Positions 18,287 through 24,636 of a DNA stretch of 64,000 nucleotides are shown in pieces. The stretch is from NCBI RefSeq assembly GCF_000819805.1, contig NZ_CDCE01000029.1:522901-586900 (forward strand). Reading direction: 5' to 3'. The notes beneath the pieces were generated by a model. It worked only from the letters and a program-made list of their open reading frames with translations. It did no database searches and was not told the DNA's origin. This stretch comes from Aeromonas diversa CDC 2478-85. Its GTDB lineage: Bacteria; Pseudomonadota; Gammaproteobacteria; Enterobacterales; Aeromonadaceae. Each line of letters starts with the position of its first letter. Position 1 is the first letter of the stretch. The position numbers were made by a program, and so were the translations under genes.

Positions 18287-18553
18287 GTGAAATGCTCCAT
18301 TTACAGCGTACCGCCCGGGGTCTTTCGCCCCTGTGCGGATCCATCCGGCCTGAGCCGGAAAGCAGCAGAATGCACAATCTCATGGGGCAAATCCAGCGAC
18401 TTACAGCGGGAATATTTAAGTAAGTGGCGAACGAAAATGAGGTGTTCTCACCTTGCTGCGAAATAGTGTCCCGTCGGTATCCTGCGGTGAATTGTCTGTT
18501 TCGCCCAGGTGAAATCAGGGCCCGAAGAGTGGACGGCATCACATTTTTTAGCC
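18287..18553. other. Non-coding spacer upstream of the DAACS gene
   Basis: About 270 bases upstream of the symporter start hold no convincing gene. Short frames here have no ribosome site and atypical composition. Mixed AT-rich stretches around 18395-18435 could contain the symporter promoter, but no clear -35/-10 pair stands out. Confidence 0.4.
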
Positions 18554-18579
18554 AAAAAAATGGGCCCACAATGGAGCCC
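18554..18579 (-). terminator. lysO terminator
   Basis: Read on the minus strand, GGGCTCC-ATTGT-GGGCCC forms a stem with one bulged T, followed by A and seven T. It lies 22 bases after the lysO stop. Confidence 0.7.
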
Positions 18580-18600
18580 GTTAAATTAATCGTGGTGCAC

Positions 18601-19503
18601 TCATAGCGCCAGAAACCCCAGGATCAGGATGGGCCCCAGCAGGCTGAGTATGAAGCCCGAGACGATGGCCACCGGCACGACACCGACGCCCCCGGTGCGC
18701 TGGATCACCGGCAGGGTGAAGTCGAGTGCGGTGGCCCCGCCGTAGCCGATGGCGGCCGAGGGGTGACGGCGCATCAGCAGCGGAATGATGAGGATGGCGA
18801 TAAGCTCGCGACCGAGATCGTTAAGAAAGGCGGCTGAGCCCATGACCGGGCCCAGCTTGTCTGCCACCAGAATGCCCGAGAGGGAGTACCAGCCAAAACT
18901 CGAGGCCATGGCCAGGGCGTGGGAAGGGGGCAGATCAAGCAGCAGGGCGGCCAGCAGGGCACCGACCCAGCTGCTAAGAAGCACCGAGACGGCGATGGTC
19001 ATGCCCCAGCGATTGAGCAGGATCTGGCGAAGATGCATGCCCGAGTTACGCATCTGAATGCCGATCAGCAGCAGCAGCAACATCAGAGCCCACTCGCTGA
19101 ATTTCTCAATGGGCAAGGCCGAGAGATCGACGAGCAGGCCGAAGGCGAAGCCCCCCAGAACGACCAGTCCCAGCTGCAGCGACTCCCACATCATGTGAAG
19201 CTTGTTCGGCGTAGCCTGTGCGCTCTCAATCAGGGGTTGCGCGCGTTGGCGATCCAGCCACCAGAGCAGTGCCAGGTTGCAGAGGGTGAGAGACGCGAGC
19301 ATGACACCGGAGATGGTAAGGATCTGCGCCATGCTGCTGCCCAGATCGTCGATGCCGGCCAGGCTCATCCCCATCAGTCCCAGGATCAGGTAGACCATCT
19401 TGCCCAGGGCGCCGTTGATCGACGAGAGCAGTGAGCGTGAACGCAGGGGGATGAGGTAGCCAATGAAGAGGGGCAGCAGGATCAAGAGGGCGTTGAACAG
19501 CAT
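18601..19503 (-). CDS. lysO: Lysine exporter LysO family protein
   Basis: The 300-residue inner-membrane protein resembles E. coli LysO (YbjE), which exports L-lysine and the toxic analogue thialysine. Matching blocks include GYLIPLRS near the N-terminus, LLIGIQMRNSGMHLRQILLN (split), ALAMASSFGWYSLSGIL, GSAAFLNDLGRELIAI with acidic residues thought to matter for transport, and LDFTLPVIQRTGG. Eight or so hydrophobic helices are visible. The gene is divergent from the basic amino-acid ABC importer operon across about 515 bases, so import and export of the same class of amino acid are side by side. Confidence 0.9.
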   Translation of the reverse strand: MLFNALLILLPLFIGYLIPLRSRSLLSSINGALGKMVYLILGLMGMSLAGIDDLGSSMAQILTISGVMLASLTLCNLALLWWLDRQRAQPLIESAQATPNKLHMMWESLQLGLVVLGGFAFGLLVDLSALPIEKFSEWALMLLLLLIGIQMRNSGMHLRQILLNRWGMTIAVSVLLSSWVGALLAALLLDLPPSHALAMASSFGWYSLSGILVADKLGPVMGSAAFLNDLGRELIAILIIPLLMRRHPSAAIGYGGATALDFTLPVIQRTGGVGVVPVAIVSGFILSLLGPILILGFLAL

Positions 19504-20018
19504 CAGTGGTCCGTCACGTAAAAAGGGGGAAAACAGTGGGTCAGCCCTTTATCCTGCCTGTCGGCCCTGTTGTGTGCAAACAAAATCGGCAGCAGGGGCC
19601 GTTGCAATGAGGTTAACAGCGCTGGCCCTGCTCACTCTCTGAAGTCTGGGTATCGTATGACCCTGATTTATATGGATTCATGCAACAAGGTTACGTGATT
19701 TTATATTCACATAAGGAAAAGGTGTGCTTTTGCGTGACAAGGGCATTTTTTTTCATGTAAATAGTGGTTGCGTCTGATTGTTTGCATCGCCAGTACGCCA
19801 AGCCTCATAGTGTGATTATGCAGATAAATCGACTTTTATTCTGTAAGTGGCCGGGGTTTCCCCATGCAGTCAGCAGGATCTCGGGGCAGATGTTGTATTT
19901 TTATCGCCCCGATGTTACTTTCGCAGGAAGTGCCTAAAGGTTGCATATTTGTAAACGAAAGGCGCGGTGTGACAGGTCAATGATGGCCGCCCAGGGACAG
20001 ACTACAAGGTTGTAAGGG
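19504..20018. other. Long AT-rich divergent spacer between lysO and the ABC operon
   Basis: These 515 bases have no credible gene. They are clearly richer in A/T than the flanking genes. They should hold the promoters of both lysO (leftward) and the ABC operon (rightward). One good ArgR-like box is described separately. I looked for a lysine riboswitch-like structure and did not see one by eye. Confidence 0.5.
19696..19709. promoter_or_regulatory. Candidate ArgR box
   Basis: TGATTTTATATTCA matches the ArgR half-site pair TGAAT-WWWW-ATTCA with one mismatch. No second box at the usual 21-base centre spacing was found; an isolated ATTCA half-site lies upstream at 19676-19680. Control of a basic amino-acid importer by ArgR is established for E. 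coli art/his systems. Here it is inferred. Confidence 0.5.
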
Positions 20019-20789
20019 ATGAGCGACGTCGCTGCATTGGAAGTCCGAGATCTACACAAATATTTTGGTTCCCACGAGGTGCTTAAGGGCATCGATCTGA
20101 CGGCCAGCAAGGGAGATGTCATCTCGCTCGTCGGCTCTTCAGGGTCGGGGAAATCCACCTTCTTGCGCTGCATCAATCTGCTGGAGACCCCCTCTTCCGG
20201 CACCGTGGCTCTGCATGGGGAGCTGATCCGCATGAAGAGTAGCCGCAGTGGCGAGCGGGTGCCCGAAGACATGCGCCAGGTCGAACGCATTCGCAGCCGT
20301 CTCGCCATGGTGTTCCAGAGCTTTAACCTCTGGTCCCACATGACCATCATGCAGAACATCATCGAGGTGCCTATCCAGGTGCTCAAGGTGCCGCGCGCCG
20401 AGGCCATCGCCAAGGCCGAGCACCTGCTCAACCGGGTGGGCCTGTGGGAGCGGCGCGACTACTATCCGGGCCACCTCTCGGGTGGCCAGCAGCAGCGTGC
20501 GGCCATCGCCCGTGCCCTGGCGGTGGACCCCGAGGTGATGCTGTTTGACGAGCCCACCTCGGCGCTCGACCCCGAGTTGGTGGGCGAGGTGCTTGGGGTC
20601 ATGCGCGAGCTGGCCGAGGAGGGGCGCACCATGCTGGTGGTGACCCATGAGATGGCCTTTGCCCGAGACGTCTCCAACAAGGTGATGTTTCTGCACCAAG
20701 GGCGGGTGGAGGAGCAGGGGGATCCCAAGGAGATCTTTGCCCATCCCAAGTCCGAGCGGTTCAAACAGTTCATATCTTCCATCTATTGA
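20019..20789 (+). CDS. Basic amino-acid ABC transporter, ATP-binding subunit (HisP/AotP type)
   Basis: The 256-residue polar amino-acid ABC ATPase contains Walker [10 protein letters not shown], the Q-loop in [13 protein letters not shown], signature LSGGQQQR, Walker [15 protein letters not shown] and the H-loop VVTHEM. The pattern FNLWSHMT and [13 protein letters not shown] is typical of HisP/AotP (histidine, lysine, arginine, ornithine uptake). It is the first of four genes: ATPase, binding protein, two permeases. It drives import at the cytoplasmic face of the inner membrane. Confidence 0.93.
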   Translation: MSDVAALEVRDLHKYFGSHEVLKGIDLTASKGDVISLVGSSGSGKSTFLRCINLLETPSSGTVALHGELIRMKSSRSGERVPEDMRQVERIRSRLAMVFQSFNLWSHMTIMQNIIEVPIQVLKVPRAEAIAKAEHLLNRVGLWERRDYYPGHLSGGQQQRAAIARALAVDPEVMLFDEPTSALDPELVGEVLGVMRELAEEGRTMLVVTHEMAFARDVSNKVMFLHQGRVEEQGDPKEIFAHPKSERFKQFISSIY

Positions 20790-20822
20790 TGGATCGGTTT
20801 TGCGTATCAAGGAGAGAGCGAA

Positions 20823-21599
20823 ATGATGAAGAAGATGATAGTGGCTGCGGCCGTCATGGCTGCCATGGGCTCTACCGGCGTCATGGCCAAGGAGTGGAAA
20901 GAGGTGCGGATCGGTGTCGAGGGTGCCTATCCTCCCTTCTCCTGGACCGAGCCGAGCGGTGAGGTCAAGGGCTTTGACATCGACATCGCCAACGCCCTGT
21001 GCGAGGAGATGAAGGTCAAGTGCACCCTGGTCAAGCAGGACTGGGACGGCATCATCCCGGCGCTGTTGTCGCGCAAGTTCGACGCCATCATCGCCACCAT
21101 GGACATCACCGAAGAGCGCAAGAAGAAGGTCGACTTCACCCAGAAGTACCAGCATATTCCGGCCCGCTTCGCCGCCAAGAAGGGAACCGAGCTGACCCTG
21201 GACAAGGCCTTCATGAGCGGCAAGAACGTCGCCGTGCAGCGTGCTACCTCCATGGACACCTACATCACCGACAACTTCCCGGAAGCGACTATCAAGCGCT
21301 ACGGCACCGCCGATGAGGCCTACCTGGATCTGAAGTCCGGCCGTGTCGACTACGTGCTGGCCGACTCCGCCGCCATCGTCGACGGCCTGTTCAAGAAGGA
21401 AGGGGGCGATGCCTACGAGTTTATCGGGCCCAAGCTGACCGATCCCAAGTGGTTCGGCGAAGGGGCCGGCATCGCCGTGCGCAAGGCCGACAAGGATCTG
21501 AAAGAGAAATTTAACCAGGCCATCCTGGCCCTGCGTGCCAACGGCAAGTACAAGGCCATCAACGACAAGTACTTCGACTTCGACGTGTACGGCGAATAA
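20823..21599 (+). CDS. Lysine/arginine/ornithine-type periplasmic binding protein
   Basis: The 258-residue protein has a signal peptide (MMKKMIVAAAVMAAM...GVMA, cleaved about residue 22). The mature sequence starts KEWKEVRIGVEGAYPPFSW and continues through GFDIDIANALCEEMKVKC, the SBP_bac_3 signature, with FDAIIATMDITEERKKKVDFT. These match the ArgT/HisJ/AotJ group. Two cysteines in ALCEEMKVKC correspond to the disulfide of HisJ/ArgT. AAGGAG precedes the ATG. A strong hairpin after the stop probably stabilises this high-demand part of the mRNA. Confidence 0.93.
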   Translation: MMKKMIVAAAVMAAMGSTGVMAKEWKEVRIGVEGAYPPFSWTEPSGEVKGFDIDIANALCEEMKVKCTLVKQDWDGIIPALLSRKFDAIIATMDITEERKKKVDFTQKYQHIPARFAAKKGTELTLDKAFMSGKNVAVQRATSMDTYITDNFPEATIKRYGTADEAYLDLKSGRVDYVLADSAAIVDGLFKKEGGDAYEFIGPKLTDPKWFGEGAGIAVRKADKDLKEKFNQAILALRANGKYKAINDKYFDFDVYGE

Positions 21600-21638
21600 G
21601 CGAACGTCTGCGGCGGCAACGCCGATTCATCCGCTGTG

Positions 21639-21663
21639 TTCGGGCCCGCAGTGCGGGCCCGAA
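21639..21663 (+). promoter_or_regulatory. Intercistronic hairpin after the binding-protein gene
   Basis: TTCGGGCCCGC-AGT-GCGGGCCCGAA is a perfect 11-bp inverted repeat without a U-tract, placed between the binding-protein gene and the first permease gene. Such hairpins commonly protect the upstream mRNA from 3' exonucleases and lower downstream expression, giving excess binding protein. Confidence 0.65.
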
Positions 21664-21679
21664 ATCGATGGAGCGAACC

Positions 21680-22420
21680 ATGCTGGATTTGAAAGGATAC
21701 GAAGGATCCCTGCTGGAGGGGGCGGGCGTGACCCTGCAGGTGGCGCTGGCCTCCCTGCTGCTCGCCGTCTGCCTCGGCATGCTGGGAGCCCTGGCCAAAC
21801 TCTCCCCCTATCGCTGGGCGCGGGGCGTGGCCGACCTCTACACCACCCTCATTCGCGGCATCCCCGACCTGGTGTTGATGATGCTGCTCTTCTTCGGTGG
21901 CCAGGTGTTTATCAACAACCTGCTCACCTGGATCAACGAGAGTTACAACGCCTGGCTGCTGAAAAGCAACCCGAGCCAGGAGTGGGTCGCGCTGGTGCCC
22001 GACTACATCGACATCAGCCCGTTCGCGGCCGGTGTGGCCACCATCGGCTTCATCTTCGGCGCTTACATGGCCGAGACCTTCCGTGGCGCCATCCTGGCGG
22101 TGGACAAGGGGGAGCTCGAGGCGGCCCGCGCCTTCGGCATGCGCCCGCTGCAGGTATTTGTGCGCATCCTGTTTCCCCAGATGATGCGCCACGCCCTGCC
22201 CGGCTTTGGCAACAACTGGCTGGTGCTGCTCAAGACCACGGCGCTGGTCTCCATCATCGGGCTCGACGACATGGTGCGCAAAGCCTCCCTGGCCGCTGGC
22301 TCGACTCAGCTCCCCTTTACCTTCTACATGGCGGTGGCGCTCATCTTCCTGGTGTTCACCGCGGTCTCCACCTCGGCACTCAAATGGGCCGAACGCCACT
22401 ACGCCATCAAGACGAGGTAA
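21680..22420 (+). CDS. Basic amino-acid ABC transporter permease (HisQ/AotQ type)
   Basis: The ATG at 21680 was preferred to 21668 because GGAG lies 6 bases upstream and MLDLKGYEGSLLEGAGVTL aligns with HisQ N-termini. The 246-residue inner-membrane protein has about five helices. The EAA cytoplasmic loop is visible as ELEAARAFGMRPLQVFVRI followed by LFPQMMRHALPGFGNNW, which docks on the ATPase. It pairs with the next gene product as a heterodimeric channel. Confidence 0.92.
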   Translation: MLDLKGYEGSLLEGAGVTLQVALASLLLAVCLGMLGALAKLSPYRWARGVADLYTTLIRGIPDLVLMMLLFFGGQVFINNLLTWINESYNAWLLKSNPSQEWVALVPDYIDISPFAAGVATIGFIFGAYMAETFRGAILAVDKGELEAARAFGMRPLQVFVRILFPQMMRHALPGFGNNWLVLLKTTALVSIIGLDDMVRKASLAAGSTQLPFTFYMAVALIFLVFTAVSTSALKWAERHYAIKTR

Positions 22421-22423
22421 GCC

Positions 22424-23116
22424 ATGGATTTCTCGATCATTCTCGATGAGTGGCCCACCTACTGGCAGGGCCTCTACACCACGGTAGGCCTGGTGCTGGC
22501 GGCCCTGATCCTGGGGCTCTTGCTGGCTGTGCCCATGGGGGTGCTGCGTACCCACCGCAACTGGTTTATCCGCTTCCCCATCTGGGCCTATATCTACTTC
22601 TTTCGTGGCACTCCGCTGCTGGTGCAGCTCTTTATCATCTATTACGGAGCGGCCCAGTGGGAGTGGCTGAAAAACAGCGCGGCCTGGAGTCTCTTCTCCC
22701 AGGCTTGGTTCTGCGCCCTGCTGGCCTTCACCCTCAACACCGGCGCCTACACCGCCGAGATAGTGCGCGGGGCCGTGAGCAACATGCCCAAGGGGCAGAT
22801 TGAGGCGGCGATGGCCTTTGGCATGAGCCGCTGGCAGACCCTCACCCGGGTCATCCTGCCGAACTCGTTTCGGCGGGCGCTGCCGGCCTACAGCAACGAG
22901 GTGATCTTCATGCTGCAGGGCTCGGCGGTGGCGGGCATCATCACCATCGTCGATCTGACCGGCGCGGCGCGCATCATCAACTCGCGCTACTACAGCCCCT
23001 TCGAGGCGTTTATCACCGCCGGCCTGCTCTACATGGCGCTCACCTTTGTCATCGTCTGGCTGTTCAAGCGGCTCGAAACCCGCTGGCACGCGCACCTCAA
23101 ACCGCGCAGCCTCTGA
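22424..23116 (+). CDS. Basic amino-acid ABC transporter permease (HisM/AotM type)
   Basis: The 230-residue second permease starts 3 bases after the first. The ribosome site GAGG overlaps the end of the preceding gene, which suggests translational coupling. It contains YFFRGTPLLVQLFIIYYG, the typical periplasm-side motif of polar amino-acid permeases, and the EAA loop QIEAAMAFGMSRWQTLTRV followed by ILPNSFRRALPAY. It is the last gene of the operon, with a terminator directly after. Confidence 0.93.
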   Translation: MDFSIILDEWPTYWQGLYTTVGLVLAALILGLLLAVPMGVLRTHRNWFIRFPIWAYIYFFRGTPLLVQLFIIYYGAAQWEWLKNSAAWSLFSQAWFCALLAFTLNTGAYTAEIVRGAVSNMPKGQIEAAMAFGMSRWQTLTRVILPNSFRRALPAYSNEVIFMLQGSAVAGIITIVDLTGAARIINSRYYSPFEAFITAGLLYMALTFVIVWLFKRLETRWHAHLKPRSL

Positions 23117-23120
23117 AACG

Positions 23121-23149
23121 AACCACGCCCCGTACGGGGCGTTGTTTTT
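23121..23149. terminator. Terminator after the ABC operon
   Basis: A 13-bp stem with a single mismatch (AACCACGCCCCGT against ACGGGGCGTTGTT) is followed by TTT. It lies between the convergent permease and CbiM-like genes. Confidence 0.8.
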
Positions 23150-23150
23150 G

Positions 23151-23792
23151 TCAGCGCCCCAGATAGACCCGGTCGTGGAAGCTGTGCACCCAGTGGGGGC
23201 GATAGACGGCGAGCAGGGTCATGGTCATGCCGTTGAGCAGGGCTTCGGGGAAGAGCAGCAGGGGCCAGATGGAGAGGTAGTTCTCCTCTATGGTGTGCCA
23301 GGGATAGGCACCGCTCCAGCCGGCCCAGAGAGCGGTCCCCACCACCTTGACCGAGATGGTGACGGCGCCGCCCAGGAAGGCTGCCACGAAGAGGTAGACG
23401 AAGAGGTGGCGCGGCAGCCAGGCCCAGCTCGCCAGAAACAGGGCCTGGCTCACCAGCACGGGTACCATGACACCGAGCAGCAGCTCACTGCCGAGCTGGG
23501 TGGAGCTGTCGACCCCGAAGCCGGTGAGGGCGAGCAAGGTGAGGGTGCCCGCCAGCAGGGCAAGGCGCCAGCCGAGCAGCAGGGTGAGGGCGGTGAGGCC
23601 CAGGAAGTGAATGGAGAGCCCCTGGTGCAGGCCGGCGCGCAGCAGCCAGAGCGGGATGAGAGCCAGGGAGGCGCCAAGCAGCAGGCGCTGATAGAGAGGG
23701 GTGGCCAGCAATTGCCGCCAGAGGGTGCGCTGCTGGGCCATGGCCAGCAGGGCCAGGGCGGCGAGCAGGGCGGTGAGTTCTCCGTCACTCAT
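23151..23792 (-). CDS. Predicted membrane protein, CbiM-like energy-coupling factor permease (COG3235 type)
   Basis: The 213-residue product is almost entirely hydrophobic, with about six helices. HQGLSIHFLGLTALTLLLG carries the conserved His-rich start of the CbiM/NikM-like fold, and WPLLLFPEALLNGMTMTLL near the C-terminus is typical of the stand-alone COG3235 group. CbiM proteins bind Co2+ or Ni2+ for ECF transporters. This group lacks the ATPase and transmembrane partners nearby, so a metal role is only suggested. AGGA lies 6 bases before the ATG. It is read in the same direction as, and after, pflA, with a terminator between them. Confidence 0.65.
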   Translation of the reverse strand: MSDGELTALLAALALLAMAQQRTLWRQLLATPLYQRLLLGASLALIPLWLLRAGLHQGLSIHFLGLTALTLLLGWRLALLAGTLTLLALTGFGVDSSTQLGSELLLGVMVPVLVSQALFLASWAWLPRHLFVYLFVAAFLGGAVTISVKVVGTALWAGWSGAYPWHTIEENYLSIWPLLLFPEALLNGMTMTLLAVYRPHWVHSFHDRVYLGR

Positions 23793-23810
23793 GGGGGATC
23801 CTGAAAAAGC

Positions 23811-23832
23811 AAAAGGGGGCCTCTGCCCCCTT
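23811..23832 (-). terminator. pflA terminator
   Basis: On the minus strand AAGGGGGC-AGAG-GCCCCCTT forms an 8-bp stem followed by TTGC and TTTTTC. It lies 5 bases after the pflA stop. Confidence 0.75.
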
Positions 23833-23837
23833 GAAGA

Positions 23838-24581
23838 TTAATATTTTACGTTGCTGTGGTACTTACCCAAGATGGCCTGGATGCGATCCATGGTCTCCTT
23901 CTTGGGGGGATGGATCTCGGTGAGCTCATAGGGATCGCCGAGCACATCCCACTTGTGCTTGCCGAGCTCGTGATAGGGGAGCAGCTCCACCTTCTCGACG
24001 CACTCCCCGAGGGATTGAATAAACTGGCCGAGCCCTTCGGCGCTCTCGTCGTCATCGCTCCAGGTGGGCACCACCACGTAGCGGATCCACATCTTCTTGC
24101 CCTTGGCCGCCAGGTGACGGGCGAATTCCAGGGTGTAGCGGTTACTCACGTGGGTCAGCGGGATGTGTTTCTGATCGTTGATCTGCTTGATGTCGAGCAG
24201 CACCAGATCGGTGACGTCCAGCACGGCGTCGAGCTGGGCGTCGTAGTGACGAACAAAGCCGTTGGTATCGAGGCAGGTGTGGATCCCCTCGGCCTTGCAG
24301 GCGCCGAACAGCTCGGCCACGAAGGCCTGTTGCAGCATGGCCTCGCCACCCGAGGCGGTGACGCCACCACCAGAGGCGTTGATAAAGTGGCGATAGCTGG
24401 TGATGTCTTTCATCAGCTCGGGCACCGTCACCTCGCGGCCACCTTCGGTATCCCAGGTGTCGCGGTTGTGGCAGTACTTGCAGCGCATCAGGCAGCCCTG
24501 CATAAACACGATGAAACGGATTCCAGGCCCGTCGACAGTACCGCAGGTCTCCACCGAGTGGATCCGACCAATCACAGACAT
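23838..24581 (-). CDS. pflA: Pyruvate formate-lyase activating enzyme
   Basis: This radical SAM enzyme installs the glycyl radical on pyruvate formate-lyase under anaerobic conditions. The 247 residues match E. coli Pfl[19 protein letters not shown] opens the protein, the 4Fe-4S motif is CLMRCKYC (CxxxCxxC), then [22 protein letters not shown] is the GGE/SAM region. The C-terminal [11 protein letters not shown] block is also characteristic. pflB, its usual upstream partner, is not in the window; the next gene upstream is a GGDEF-EAL protein. Confidence 0.95.
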   Translation of the reverse strand: MSVIGRIHSVETCGTVDGPGIRFIVFMQGCLMRCKYCHNRDTWDTEGGREVTVPELMKDITSYRHFINASGGGVTASGGEAMLQQAFVAELFGACKAEGIHTCLDTNGFVRHYDAQLDAVLDVTDLVLLDIKQINDQKHIPLTHVSNRYTLEFARHLAAKGKKMWIRYVVVPTWSDDDESAEGLGQFIQSLGECVEKVELLPYHELGKHKWDVLGDPYELTEIHPPKKETMDRIQAILGKYHSNVKY

Positions 24582-24636
24582 ATTGCGCTCCAGATAGGCT
24601 TTTGTGGAGGCATTCTATGCCAAAAGCGGGCGGCGA

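Noticed and set aside
19504..19700. Possible lysine riboswitch upstream of lysO
   Set aside because: No L-box core sequences could be recognised by eye; a covariance-model scan would be decisive.
23811..23832. Repeat hairpins as a CRISPR or REP array
   Set aside because: All hairpins in the window are single, differ in sequence and sit at gene ends, so they are terminators or mRNA-end structures.
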